The notes under the pieces are model-generated. The model was given only the letters and a program-made list of their open reading frames with translations, was not told the origin of the DNA and did no database searches. Shown here piece after piece: positions 33,520 to 42,331 of a stretch of DNA of 64,000 bases. The position numbers were made by a program, and so were the translations under genes. Every line of letters begins with the position of its first letter. The stretch's first letter is position 1. The stretch is from Devosia sp. SD17-2. Its GTDB lineage: Bacteria > Pseudomonadota > Alphaproteobacteria > Rhizobiales > Devosiaceae. Location: assembly GCF_029201565.1 (NCBI RefSeq), contig NZ_CP104002.1:699001-763000 (forward strand), in the 5' to 3' direction.

Positions 33520-33885
33520 GGCACTCTTCCGGTACGAAGACAGGTCCATATGTTTCGCCCGGAATGGTAAAGACTTGGCAAACGTCGGCACAAAGAGTGA
33601 TCGAGGGAGGTTCCCCGGTCCTTGATCCTGTGGTCGCCTGTTGCGGTGCTTTATGATTAAAGTTTTATTTGTACCGTGTGCGCTACTTCTGTATTTGTAT
33701 TACATGCAATCCAATCTGTCTCGTTAAGCTTCTGTAAGTTATAGATATTCCATTGTCGTTTTGCTTTGTTGCGGGGCCCGCAATTAACGCAATTGCAATG
33801 AGTGCTGGCTAGGGTCAGCTCATCTTCGTTGTGTGACGTTAGCGAAAGCAGTCACTCGAGGACGTTATACAAAGGAGCCAGGGAC
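33520..33885. other. A/T-rich regulatory gap before flp pilin genes
   Basis: This 366-base gap between the divergent CpaC-domain gene and the first Flp pilin is clearly lower in GC than the rest of the window, especially 33645-33790. It holds a 15-base palindrome (33769-33783) and GCAATTAACGCAATTGC, with a repeated GCAATT. No frame here looks coding. It probably contains the promoters of both pilus units and a pilin mRNA leader. Confidence 0.6.
33769..33783. promoter_or_regulatory. Palindrome upstream of flp
   Basis: TTGCGGG-G-CCCGCAA is a perfect inverted repeat with a 1-base centre, about 100 bases before the Flp pilin start. It is followed directly by the GCAATT repeats. The symmetry and position suggest an operator for a dimeric regulator. 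Confidence 0.5.
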
Positions 33886-34059
33886 ATGAACATTTTTGCA
33901 CGCTTCGCGCAGGACGAGTCCGGCGCAACCGCTATTGAGTATGGCCTGATCGCCGCTCTCATCTCCGTCGTGATCATCGGTGCGGTGACGACGCTGGGCA
34001 CCAATCTGACCACCGTGTTTGACGATATCGCGGGTGCGTTGGTGCCGACGAAAGAATAA
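33886..34059 (+). CDS. Flp family type IVb pilin (main)
   Basis: A 57-residue pilin: short leader (MNIFARFAQDESG), then ATAIEYGLIAALISVVIIGAV with the conserved Glu-Tyr at the start of the hydrophobic helix, and a short C-terminal tail. The CpaA-type peptidase encoded downstream would cleave after the Gly before Ala-Thr-Ala-Ile-Glu-Tyr. It has a strong AAAGGAG ribosome site and its own terminator, as expected for an abundant structural subunit. Confidence 0.95.
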   Translation: MNIFARFAQDESGATAIEYGLIAALISVVIIGAVTTLGTNLTTVFDDIAGALVPTKE

Positions 34060-34084
34060 TAGTCGCCCGAGCGAGAATTATAGG

Positions 34085-34112
34085 AGGCCCCCATTTGGGG
34101 GCCTTCTTTTTT
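34085..34112 (+). terminator. Terminator after first flp gene
   Basis: AGGCCCCC-ATTT-GGGGGCCT followed by TCTTTTTT. It probably limits read-through so that the pilin is made in excess over the assembly proteins. Confidence 0.9.
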
Positions 34113-34183
34113 CCAATACTTAACTTTTCGATGGCAGGTTTGGGTCGAAGCGCTCAGCGTATTCTCCGGATCTTCGAGGGACG

Positions 34184-34366
34184 ATGCGACACCTGTTGGG
34201 GAATTTTTGCAAGGATGAGAGCGGCGCAACCGCGATCGAATACGCTCTGGTCGCGTCACTGATCGCTGTCGCCATCGTCGCCTCGCTTATGGTGGTCAAC
34301 GAGCGCATGGTCGATCTGTTCGGATATATCGAGAGCAATCTGGATCCGGCCCTTCGAGGTCAATGA
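34184..34366 (+). CDS. Second Flp family type IVb pilin
   Basis: A 60-residue pilin paralog: leader MRHLLGNFCKDESG, then ATAIEYALVASLIAVAIVASL. The leader and the cleavage region match the first pilin, while the C-terminal part (NERMVDLFGYIESNLDPALRGQ) is unrelated to it. Its stop overlaps the start of the prepilin peptidase gene (ATGA). It lies behind the terminator of the first pilin and so is probably made at a lower level, perhaps as a minor pilin. Confidence 0.92.
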   Translation: MRHLLGNFCKDESGATAIEYALVASLIAVAIVASLMVVNERMVDLFGYIESNLDPALRGQ

Positions 34367-34869
34367 CGATGTCAACCGTCGCGCTGTTTTTCTTTCCCGC
34401 CCTCATGGCCTTTGCTGCCTCGTCTGACCTATTGACGATGCGCATTTCCAACCGGCTTGTGCTGTTGCTGGCCGGCGGGTTCTTTGCCGTTGCGCTGGCG
34501 ATCAACATGCCCATGCAGGATTTGGCGATGCATGTGCTGTGTTCACTCGCAGTCCTGGCCGTCGCCTTTACGTTTTTTGCCATGGGCTGGGTGGGCGGTG
34601 GCGATGCCAAGCTCGCAGCGGCGACAACGCTCTGGCTCGGTTTCGGCCTGACGCTGCCCTATCTGGTTTATTCGGCGCTGTTCGGTGGCCTGCTGACCAT
34701 TGTTATTCTGGCTCTGCGCCGCCTGCCGCTTTTTCCGATGCTGGCGCGCTTTCGCTGGCTGGAGCGCCTGCACGACAATAAGTCCGGCGTTCCCTATGGC
34801 ATTGCCATGGCGGCTGCCGGGGTGATGGTCTATTCCAACACCGCCATTTTTGCGCAGCTGTCTGTCTGA
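34363..34869 (+). CDS. cpaA: CpaA/TadV-type prepilin peptidase
   Basis: A 168-residue inner-membrane aspartic protease of the type IV prepilin peptidase family. It has about five hydrophobic segments. The two catalytic Asp residues are in SSDLLTMRISNR and the GGGDAKLAAA motif. It lacks the N-methylation domain, as expected for the Tad class. It should cut the leaders of both Flp pilins and the TadE-like pseudopilins. Translation is coupled to the second pilin. Confidence 0.93.
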   Translation: MTMSTVALFFFPALMAFAASSDLLTMRISNRLVLLLAGGFFAVALAINMPMQDLAMHVLCSLAVLAVAFTFFAMGWVGGGDAKLAAATTLWLGFGLTLPYLVYSALFGGLLTIVILALRRLPLFPMLARFRWLERLHDNKSGVPYGIAMAAAGVMVYSNTAIFAQLSV

Positions 34870-34887
34870 AAATCCAATTTCGTCATT

Positions 34888-34911
34888 GTCTTGGTGTCTT
34901 GGTGTCTCGGT
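34888..34911. repeat. Three tandem 8-base repeats upstream of cpaB
   Basis: GTCTTGGT occurs twice in a row, followed by GTCTCGGT and a partial GTCGATGG. It lies in the 243-base gap between cpaA and cpaB, just after the cpaA stop. Such short direct repeats can change in number by slippage and may form an array of binding sites. Confidence 0.6.
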
Positions 34912-35029
34912 GTCGATGGTTCCGGGACTTGAATTCGTTTGTTTGTCTGGGTTTACGCCAGCGTCACCAGTGCAATACTTGCAAATTGCCAGTGTTCATA
35001 AGTTGTTTACCTTATCGGGCAAGCAGCGG

Positions 35030-35044
35030 TTAACCAAACTTTGA
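35030..35044. promoter_or_regulatory. CtrA-type box with one mismatch upstream of cpaB
   Basis: TTAA-CCAAACT-TTGA lies about 70 bases before the cpaB start. One base differs from TTAA-N7-TTAA. CtrA controls pilus genes in Caulobacter, so the site is plausible; it is inferred from consensus only. Confidence 0.4.
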
Positions 35045-35112
35045 CCCTTTAGAGACATAGTCCACACGGTGCTACTGGGCGAAGTCGTCCCGTGCTGAAC
35101 CGGAGTGGGGTC

Positions 35113-36051
35113 ATGAATCCAGCCCGTATTATCCTTGTCGTGGTTGCTTTGGTGGCCGGCGGTCTTGCCGCGTTCCTCGTGACCCGCTCGGGCAGTGCGC
35201 CGGCACCCTCGCGCGAAGTGGTGACCCAGGTGGTCGAAGAAGCCAAGACGCAGATCCTCGTTGCCAAGGCTGGCATCGGCATCGGCGAGCGGCTGACCGC
35301 CAATACGCTCGAGTGGCAGGACTGGCCCCAGGGCGCGCTGCGTCCGGAATATGTCACCATCTCCGCCATGCCCGATGCCCCGGCCGAGCTGACCGGGGCT
35401 GTGGCGCGCTTCGAATTCTTCCCCGGAGAACCGATCCGGGAGCAAAAGCTGGTGCATTCGGACCAGGGCTATCTTTCGGCGGTGCTGGCGCAGGGGATGC
35501 GCGGCGTCTCCGTTGGCGTCAGCGCTGTATCGAGCGCCGGCGGCTTTGTGGTGCCGAACGACCATGTCGACGTTGTGCTGACCACCTCCACCAGCGTGGG
35601 CCAGCAATCGGAAGTCGTGTTGTCGGACGTGCGCGTGCTCGCCATCGGCAAGCGGCTCGGTGAAATGGGTGCGAGCGGCGGCAATAACGACAATCCAGAT
35701 GGCACCATGCCCGAGCCTTTCGACAAGAGCACGATTGCGACGCTCGAACTGACGCCGGTTCAGGCGGAAACCCTGATCAATGCTTCGATGCGCGGGCAAC
35801 TGTCCCTCACGTTGCGCTCCGTGGTGGACTTCGGCCGGGCGGCCGATACGCAGCGGCCTTCGGGCGCAAGCCAGTCGGTTCGGGTGATCCGCGCCGGCAA
35901 GGAGCAGAGTGTGCTGGCCGGCAGCATTGCCCAGGCGACGGTTGAGCCCGAGGTGTTCCCCACGGGCGAGGACTATGCCGCGTCCAGTGATTTTTACAGC
36001 GAATCCCAGTTTCAGGTCGATGCGGTCGATCCGCAGTCGACGCCGCAGTAG
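35113..36051 (+). CDS. cpaB: Flp pilus assembly protein CpaB
   Basis: A 312-residue protein with one N-terminal membrane segment (PARIILVVVALVAGGLAAFLV) and a periplasmic SAF/RcpC-like domain (ILVAKAGIGIGERLTANTLEWQDWP, FFPGEPIREQKLV). CpaB is thought to link the secretin to the periplasm and inner membrane machinery. ATG 35113 has GGAGTGGGG just upstream; the open frame extends to a GTG at 35092. It begins the main assembly operon cpaB-C-E-F-tadB-tadC. Confidence 0.92.
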   Translation: MNPARIILVVVALVAGGLAAFLVTRSGSAPAPSREVVTQVVEEAKTQILVAKAGIGIGERLTANTLEWQDWPQGALRPEYVTISAMPDAPAELTGAVARFEFFPGEPIREQKLVHSDQGYLSAVLAQGMRGVSVGVSAVSSAGGFVVPNDHVDVVLTTSTSVGQQSEVVLSDVRVLAIGKRLGEMGASGGNNDNPDGTMPEPFDKSTIATLELTPVQAETLINASMRGQLSLTLRSVVDFGRAADTQRPSGASQSVRVIRAGKEQSVLAGSIAQATVEPEVFPTGEDYAASSDFYSESQFQVDAVDPQSTPQ

Positions 36052-36064
36052 GCCGGAGTTTCCG

Positions 36065-37444
36065 ATGAATAAAGCCGTGACAGCATTGTTTCGTCCGATC
36101 CTCTTCGCCGGCCTCGCGACCCTTGGGGCGCAGGCGCTTCCAGCCATGGCGCAGGACGCCCAGATCACCGTGTCATCGGCGGCCTATGGCGGCGTGCGCA
36201 ACATCGATCTTGAGCTGAACAAGTCGATGATCATCGACCTGCCGGCCGGCGTCGCCGAGGTGATCGTCTCCCAGCCCCGTGTGGCGGCGGCGATCATGCG
36301 CACCCGGACCCGGGCGATCGTGCAGGGGATCGGCGGCGGGGACACCAATATTTTCTTTCTCGACGACAATGGCCGCACCATCCAGGTGCTGGACCTGCGG
36401 GTGATCAAGGAGCCGTCGCAGGTGGGCAATGCGCTCGAAGAGGCGCTGGCGCGGGTGATCCCGGGATCAAAGATCTCGGTGGAGTCGGTGACGCTCAAGG
36501 ATGACACCAATCGCGTCGTGCTGACTGGGACCGTGCTGTCCTCCGATGATAAGGACCGGGCAGAACAGGTCGCCATCCAGTTCGCCGGCCGTCCTGAGAA
36601 CGTCGCCAATATTCTCGATGTGGCGGGCGCACAGCAGGTCATGCTGCAGGTCACTGTGTCGGAGATCCGTCGGTCTGATGCCCTGCAGCTTGGCATTAAT
36701 CTGTCCGGAACAGTTACCCTCGGGGGCGGCAGCATAGGCTTCAACAGCACGCAGACGCCGCTGACGAATGGCGTTTCTGGCAACTTCCCGATCGGCAATA
36801 CCCAGATTACAGCTGCGGTGCGGGCACTAGAGCAGCGAGGCGCACTGCGCTTGCTGGCGCAGCCCACATTGACCGCCAAGTCAGGGGAAAGTGCAGAGTT
36901 CCTCGTTGGAGGTGAATTCCCCTATCAGGCGACCGACAAGGACGGGCTGACCACGACCCTCTTTAAGCCTTACGGTGTCGAGTTGAAGTTCACGCCGGTC
37001 GTTCGTTCGAACGGCACGATCAATATTGCACTGCAGACAGGCGTCTCCGAGGTTCAGGCCGGGTCGATTGCGGTCTCCCGGCGTGATGTAAAAACAAGTG
37101 TGGAACTGGCTGCGGGGGCTACTCTAGCGATTGGCGGACTGCTCGACGAAAGGCTCAGCAGAGCGGCCGAACAGCTGCCGGGTCTCGGTAATGTACCGAT
37201 CCTGGGCGCGCTGTTCCGGTCCAACAATTTCAAGCGCGAAGAAACCGAGCTGGTTATTTTGGTGACGCCCTATCTCGTCAACCCCAGCCCGACCAATGCG
37301 ATTGCTGTCCCGACCGATTTGGTCAACGCCTCCACCGACGCGGAAGCGATCTTCCTCGGGCGGCTGGAGAAGCAGTATGGTGTCAGCGGGCACGGCGGGA
37401 TGCGCGGGAGCCTGAGCGGTTCGGTGGGCTTCGTGCTCGAATGA
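36065..37444 (+). CDS. cpaC: Flp pilus outer-membrane secretin CpaC
   Basis: A 459-residue secretin. The signal peptide is residues 1-30 (ending MAQDAQ). An N-terminal pilus domain follows (KSMIIDLPAGVAEVIVSQPRV), then a BON-like region (about 130-195) and the C-terminal secretin domain (LRLLAQPTLTAKSGESAEFLVGGEFP and RSNNFKREETELVILVTPYLV). It forms the outer-membrane channel for the Flp pilus. The ATG is 13 bases after the cpaB stop. The usual next gene, cpaD, is absent; cpaE begins only 31 bases downstream. Confidence 0.93.
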   Translation: MNKAVTALFRPILFAGLATLGAQALPAMAQDAQITVSSAAYGGVRNIDLELNKSMIIDLPAGVAEVIVSQPRVAAAIMRTRTRAIVQGIGGGDTNIFFLDDNGRTIQVLDLRVIKEPSQVGNALEEALARVIPGSKISVESVTLKDDTNRVVLTGTVLSSDDKDRAEQVAIQFAGRPENVANILDVAGAQQVMLQVTVSEIRRSDALQLGINLSGTVTLGGGSIGFNSTQTPLTNGVSGNFPIGNTQITAAVRALEQRGALRLLAQPTLTAKSGESAEFLVGGEFPYQATDKDGLTTTLFKPYGVELKFTPVVRSNGTINIALQTGVSEVQAGSIAVSRRDVKTSVELAAGATLAIGGLLDERLSRAAEQLPGLGNVPILGALFRSNNFKREETELVILVTPYLVNPSPTNAIAVPTDLVNASTDAEAIFLGRLEKQYGVSGHGGMRGSLSGSVGFVLE

Positions 37445-37475
37445 GATTGGGCCAGTTTTCAAGGAAGTCAGCACG

Positions 37476-38750
37476 ATGAGTTTTCTGACCCCAAATCAGG
37501 ATGGCAAGCCGGAAGAGCCCGCGGCGGAGATCGCCTCGGGCGCCCGGCTCGTGCCGCGCATTACCATCCAGGCCTTCTGCGAGAACTCCCAGACGGCGCA
37601 GTTGGTGGAAAGCGCCGTCTATGACCGGCGCATGTCCAAGGTTGCGCTGACGACGCATAATGGCGGCCTCGATGGGGCGATTGAGACCTATCGGTCCAAT
37701 CCGACGCCGAACCTGATCATCATTGAGACAACGCTCCCGCCCGACGCCATTCCTGGCGCGTTGGAGCGCCTCGCCGAGGTGTGCGACGCCAGCACCCGCG
37801 TTATCGTGCTCGGCCACGTCAACGACGTGCTGCTCTATCGCGACCTCATCCGCTCTGGCATTTCCGAATATCTGGTGCTGCCGGCAACGGCGCAATTGCT
37901 GGTCAACGCGATCACCGACCTCTTCGCCGGCGAAGGGGCCGCCCCGATCGGTCGCTCGATCGGCTTCATCTCGGCCAAGGGCGGGGCGGGTGGTTCGACC
38001 CTTGCGCATAATGTGGCCTGGGCCATCGCCATGGGCCTGCGCCAGGATACACTGATCCTAGACATGGACCTCGGTTTTGGCACCGCGGGTCTTAACTTCA
38101 ACCAGGATCCGCCGCACGGTCTTGCCGATGCGCTGCTCGCCAACCAGAAGGTCGACCAGACCATGCTGGACCGGCTGATGAGCAAGGCAGCCAATCACGT
38201 CAATCTGCTCACTGCACCGGCGACGCTGGATCGGACCTGGGACTTTGAAGAGCGGGATTTCGAGCAGATCATCGAAATCTGCCAGCGCTCCGTGCCGGTG
38301 GTCATTCTCGACCTGCCGCATTGCTGGAACGGCTGGCTGCGCCACACGCTGGCGACGATCGATGAAGTGGTCATCGTCGCCGAGCCGGACCTCGCCAATC
38401 TGCGCAATGCAAAGAACCTCAGCGATGCGATCCGCGCCCTGCGTCCGAGCGAGCGCCCGGCAAGCCTCGTCATCAACAAGCAGGGTCTGCCGCGCCGCCC
38501 GGAAATCGCGGCGGGTGAATTTGCCTCTTCGATCGACTGCCAACTCGTTGGCCAGATCGGCTTTGACGCGCAGCTCTTCGGCACCGCCGCCAATAACGGA
38601 CAGATGATCGCCGAGATCTTGGCCAACCATAAGGCCAATGAGGTCTATCGCAGCATCGGCATGCATGTGACGGGGCGGCAGGGCAATGGCGGCGCCGTGA
38701 AGCCACCCAGCCTGATCAGAATGCCGTCCTTCCTCAAGAAACGTGCCTGA
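37476..38750 (+). CDS. cpaE: Flp pilus assembly ATPase CpaE (ParA/MinD-like)
   Basis: A 424-residue protein with an N-terminal receiver-like domain (about 25-145) without a clear phosphorylation pocket. The MinD/ParA-type domain has deviant Walker A SAKGGAGGSTLAHN (about 167-180) and DMDLGFGTAGLNF. CpaE/TadZ proteins position the pilus machine at the pole. This gives a functional link to the PodJ-like polarity protein in this window. No cpaD lies before it. Confidence 0.93.
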   Translation: MSFLTPNQDGKPEEPAAEIASGARLVPRITIQAFCENSQTAQLVESAVYDRRMSKVALTTHNGGLDGAIETYRSNPTPNLIIIETTLPPDAIPGALERLAEVCDASTRVIVLGHVNDVLLYRDLIRSGISEYLVLPATAQLLVNAITDLFAGEGAAPIGRSIGFISAKGGAGGSTLAHNVAWAIAMGLRQDTLILDMDLGFGTAGLNFNQDPPHGLADALLANQKVDQTMLDRLMSKAANHVNLLTAPATLDRTWDFEERDFEQIIEICQRSVPVVILDLPHCWNGWLRHTLATIDEVVIVAEPDLANLRNAKNLSDAIRALRPSERPASLVINKQGLPRRPEIAAGEFASSIDCQLVGQIGFDAQLFGTAANNGQMIAEILANHKANEVYRSIGMHVTGRQGNGGAVKPPSLIRMPSFLKKRA

Positions 38751-38787
38751 TCGTCAAGAGGACTGACGAAGCAAGGAAATACCGACA

Positions 38788-40287
38788 ATGTTTGGCAAGC
38801 GTACCAGTTTTGGCGGCAATACTCCGGGCGTCGGGGAAGTGCCCCGGCCTATCCAGAGCCCGCCGCGCGCAGCGCCGGCAGCGCCTCCGGCCGAACAGTC
38901 GCGCCGGACGGCTGAAGAGGGTATGGCTGCGCGGGTCAAGACGACCGATGATGTGCTCGACGTGCGGGCGCCTGCCGATGTGCAGCGCGACCGCGAATAT
39001 TTCCAGACCAAGTCGGCGATCTTCAACGCGCTGATTGACTCGATCGATCTCAGCCAGCTCGCGACTATGGAAAGCCAGGCGGCGCGCGAGGAAATCCGCG
39101 ATATCGTTGCCGAGATCATCGCGCTCAAATCCATCGTCATGTCGATCTCCGAGCAGGAAGATTTGCTCGAGGACATCTGTAACGACGTGCTCGGCTATGG
39201 TCCGCTGGAGCCGCTCCTGGCGCGCGACGACATCGCCGATATCATGGTGAACGGATCCCAGAAATGCTACATTGAAGTCGGCGGCAAGGTGCGGCTGACC
39301 AATGTGCGTTTTCGCGATGACGCTCATCTGATGAATGTCTGCCAGCGCATTGTGAGCCAGGTGGGTCGCCGTGTTGACGAAGGCTCGCCCATTTGCGACG
39401 CGCGCCTTCCTGACGGTTCGCGCGTCAATGTCATCGCGCCGCCGCTGGCCATCGATGGCGCCGCGCTCACCATCCGCAAGTTCAAGAAGGACAAGCTGAC
39501 CCTCGGTCAGCTGGTCAAATACGGCTCGATCTCGCCCGAAGGCGCCGAGGTGCTGCGCATCCTGGGCCGGGTGCGCGCCAATGTGCTGATCTCGGGTGGT
39601 ACCGGTTCGGGCAAGACCACGCTGCTGAACTGCCTCACCGCCTTCATCGAAAAAGATGAGCGCGTCATCACCTGCGAGGACTCGGCGGAACTGCAGCTGC
39701 AGCAGCCCCATGTGGTGCGCCTCGAAACCCGCCCGCCCAACCTAGAGGGCGAGGGCGAGATCACAATGCGCGATCTCATCAAGAACTGCCTGCGCATGCG
39801 TCCCGAACGCATCATCGTGGGCGAAGTGCGTGGCCCCGAGAGCTTTGACCTTTTGCAGGCGATGAACACGGGCCATGACGGCTCGATGGGTACGCTGCAC
39901 GCCAACAGCCCGCGCGAAGCGCTCAGCCGACTTGAATCAATGATCACCATGGGCGGCTATTCGCTCCCCAGCCGCACGATCCGCGAGATGATCGTCTCCT
40001 CGATCGACGTGATCGTGCAGGCAGCGCGCCTGCGCGATGGCTCGCGCCGCATTACCCACATCACCGAAGTGCTGGGGATGGAAGGCGATGTGATCGTGAC
40101 GCAGGATATCGTCGTCTACGACATCATGGGTGAAGACGGGAACGGCATGCTGCTCGGCACGCATCGCTCCACCGGCATCACCAAGCCGCTGTTCACCGAA
40201 CGGGCTCGCTATTTCAACGAAGAGGCCAATCTGGTCGAGGCGCTGGAACAGGCCAATACCGAGCAACGCGATATCATGGGGCGCTGA
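38788..40287 (+). CDS. cpaF: Flp pilus assembly ATPase CpaF/TadA
   Basis: A 499-residue secretion ATPase of the VirB11/GspE superfamily that powers pilus extension. It has a Pro/Ala-rich N-terminal linker, an N-domain (LLEDICNDVLGYGPLEPLLARDD split over 128-150), Walker A GGTGSGKTT (about 271-279), the GEVRGPE Walker B-like block, and the His box GSMGTLHANSPREAL. It lies between cpaE and tadB in a tight operon. Confidence 0.95.
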   Translation: MFGKRTSFGGNTPGVGEVPRPIQSPPRAAPAAPPAEQSRRTAEEGMAARVKTTDDVLDVRAPADVQRDREYFQTKSAIFNALIDSIDLSQLATMESQAAREEIRDIVAEIIALKSIVMSISEQEDLLEDICNDVLGYGPLEPLLARDDIADIMVNGSQKCYIEVGGKVRLTNVRFRDDAHLMNVCQRIVSQVGRRVDEGSPICDARLPDGSRVNVIAPPLAIDGAALTIRKFKKDKLTLGQLVKYGSISPEGAEVLRILGRVRANVLISGGTGSGKTTLLNCLTAFIEKDERVITCEDSAELQLQQPHVVRLETRPPNLEGEGEITMRDLIKNCLRMRPERIIVGEVRGPESFDLLQAMNTGHDGSMGTLHANSPREALSRLESMITMGGYSLPSRTIREMIVSSIDVIVQAARLRDGSRRITHITEVLGMEGDVIVTQDIVVYDIMGEDGNGMLLGTHRSTGITKPLFTERARYFNEEANLVEALEQANTEQRDIMGR

Positions 40288-40290
40288 TCC

Positions 40291-41268
40291 ATGGCCTATA
40301 CGCTGGTTCTGTTTGTCCTGGCAGTGATAACGGTGGGCGCGGCCGGCTTTGCCCTCGTGCCTTCGCTGCTCGGGGATGGTCGCGCCCAGAAGCGCCGCAA
40401 GGCGCTGCAGGGCGACGTGAGGGCCAACCGGCGGGAGGTCAGCGCCCACCACGTGCGTGACCAGCGCCGCAAGAACGTGCAGCAGGCCCTCAATGCGCAA
40501 AATGAAGAGCTGGCGGCCAAGCGACGCGTGCGCCTGCCGGAGCTTTTGTTTCAGGCGGGGATGACCGTCACGCCGGGTGTCTTCATTCGCAACAGCGTGA
40601 TCCTGGGCACGGGGCTGTTCGTCATCCTTCTGCTTGTGCAGCTGCCCTATTATTTCGCCGGGATCTTTGCTCTGGCCGGGGCCTATCTGCTGCCGCGGAT
40701 CTATATCGGGCGCCGGCGCAAAAAATATCAGAACGCCTTTCTCGACGAGCTGCCCAATGCGGTCGAAGCGATCGTGCGTGGCGTCAAGACCGGCTTGCCG
40801 CTCAACGATTCCATGCGCGTGGTGGCCCGCGATACAAAAGAGCCGGTGCGCTCGGAGTTCGGCCGCGTGCTCGACCAGCAGAGCTTCGGCTTTTCCATGA
40901 CCCAGGCGGTTCAGGTGCTTTATGAGCGCGTGCCGCTGCCGGAGGTCAATTTCTTCGTCGTGGTGATTTCGGTCCAGCAGCAGGCGGGTGGCAATCTCTC
41001 CGAGGCGCTGGGCAATCTGGCGCGCGTGCTGCGCAACCGCAAGAAGATGAAGCAGAAGGTCGCGGCCATGTCCTCGGAAGCCAAGGCGTCGGCCGGCATC
41101 ATCGGCGCGCTGCCGGTGGTTGTCGCCATTCTCGTCTCGCTGGTGTCTCCGGAATATCTGCAGCCTCTGTTCACGACCCCGATCGGTAATCTCTGGCTGG
41201 GCATTGCCTTCCTGATGATGTGCTTCGGCGCCTTCGTCATGAACCGCATGATCCAGTTCGACATCTAG
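40291..41268 (+). CDS. tadB: Flp pilus inner-membrane platform protein TadB
   Basis: A 325-residue T2SSF-domain membrane protein: N-terminal membrane segment, basic cytoplasmic stretch, two adjacent helices near 105-140, the type II secretion F domain (LPNAVEAIVRGVKTGLPLNDSMRVVA, QQAGGNLSEALGNLARVLRNR), and C-terminal membrane helices. With TadC it forms the platform that couples CpaF to pilus growth. It starts three bases after cpaF. Confidence 0.93.
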   Translation: MAYTLVLFVLAVITVGAAGFALVPSLLGDGRAQKRRKALQGDVRANRREVSAHHVRDQRRKNVQQALNAQNEELAAKRRVRLPELLFQAGMTVTPGVFIRNSVILGTGLFVILLLVQLPYYFAGIFALAGAYLLPRIYIGRRRKKYQNAFLDELPNAVEAIVRGVKTGLPLNDSMRVVARDTKEPVRSEFGRVLDQQSFGFSMTQAVQVLYERVPLPEVNFFVVVISVQQQAGGNLSEALGNLARVLRNRKKMKQKVAAMSSEAKASAGIIGALPVVVAILVSLVSPEYLQPLFTTPIGNLWLGIAFLMMCFGAFVMNRMIQFDI

Positions 41269-41286
41269 CAAGAGGCAGGCCGCGGC

Positions 41287-42279
41287 GTGAACATCGTAGA
41301 GCTTCTGACCCAACGGGAATTCATGATCGGCGTGCTGGCCGCAATTTCCGCTGCCGCGATGGTGTTCACCTTTGGCTCCTCGCTGATCGTCAAGCAGGAC
41401 ATGCGCCAGCGCATCAAGCGGGTCGCGGTGGAGCGGGATCAACTGCGGGCCGCAGAGATGGCACGCCTGCGCGGCGGCACTGTCACAGATGTGCGGAGCA
41501 GCGTCCGCGGCACGGATACCAAGGCCTATATGAAGCGGGCGGTGGATCGGTTCGATCTCAAGCGCGCCTTCCAGGATGAGAGTACTGTCGAAAAGCTGGC
41601 GATGGCCGGCTATCGCGGCCAGGGGCATCTGACCACCTTCCTGTTCCAGCGCCTCGCCGCGCCGCTGGGGGTGTTCGCCATTGCCGCGTTCTATCTGCTC
41701 GTTGTCATGCCGGGCGACCGGCCGGTCTATCTCAATGTGACCTACGCCATCGGTGCCGGAATCGTGGGCGCCTATTTGCCCGTGCTGATGCTCAAGAACG
41801 CGACGCAGAAGCGTCAGGCCTCGATCCGTCGCGCCTGGCCGGATTGTCTCGACCTTCTGCTGCTGTGCGTCGAGGCTGGCATGTCGATGGAACATGCGTT
41901 CAAGCGCGTGGCCAAGGAAGTGGGCCAGCAAAGCCCGGAGCTGGCTGAAGAACTGACCTTGACCACGGCTGAGTTGTCATTTCTCGAAGAGCGCAGCCGT
42001 GCCTATGACAATCTCGGGCGCCGCACCGGGCTCGACAACGTCAAGGCGGTGATGACCGCGCTGATCCAGGCCGACCGCTATGGTACGTCGGTGGGGCAGG
42101 CGCTGCGCGTGATGGCTGAAGAAGGGCGCGAAACCCGCATGATGGAAGCGGAAAAGAAGGCTGCGGCGCTGCCGCCGAAGCTGACCGTGCCGCTGATCCT
42201 GTTCTTCCTGCCGGTGCTGTTTATCGTCATCATGACCCCGGCCATCCTCAAGGTGATGAACAACGGCATGATGGGCTAG
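41287..42279 (+). CDS. tadC: Flp pilus inner-membrane platform protein TadC
   Basis: A 330-residue T2SSF-domain protein paired with TadB. Typical parts are the membrane segment near residues 12-35, paired helices near 115-165, and the F domain (RAWPDCLDLLLLCVEAGMSMEHAFKRVA; GTSVGQALRVMAEEGR), with C-terminal membrane segments ending in VMNNGMMG. The start codon is GTG at 41287. It is the last gene of the plus-strand pilus operon. Confidence 0.93.
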   Translation: MNIVELLTQREFMIGVLAAISAAAMVFTFGSSLIVKQDMRQRIKRVAVERDQLRAAEMARLRGGTVTDVRSSVRGTDTKAYMKRAVDRFDLKRAFQDESTVEKLAMAGYRGQGHLTTFLFQRLAAPLGVFAIAAFYLLVVMPGDRPVYLNVTYAIGAGIVGAYLPVLMLKNATQKRQASIRRAWPDCLDLLLLCVEAGMSMEHAFKRVAKEVGQQSPELAEELTLTTAELSFLEERSRAYDNLGRRTGLDNVKAVMTALIQADRYGTSVGQALRVMAEEGRETRMMEAEKKAAALPPKLTVPLILFFLPVLFIVIMTPAILKVMNNGMMG

Positions 42280-42331
42280 GGCGCAAGCCCTGTATCGTCT
42301 GCCACTGGTGGCGCGATCGGAGGGCCGGTGG

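Noticed and set aside
39937..41931. 664-codon minus-strand frame opposite cpaF, tadB and tadC
   Set aside because: It is a low-complexity His/Arg-rich translation antisense to intact pilus genes.
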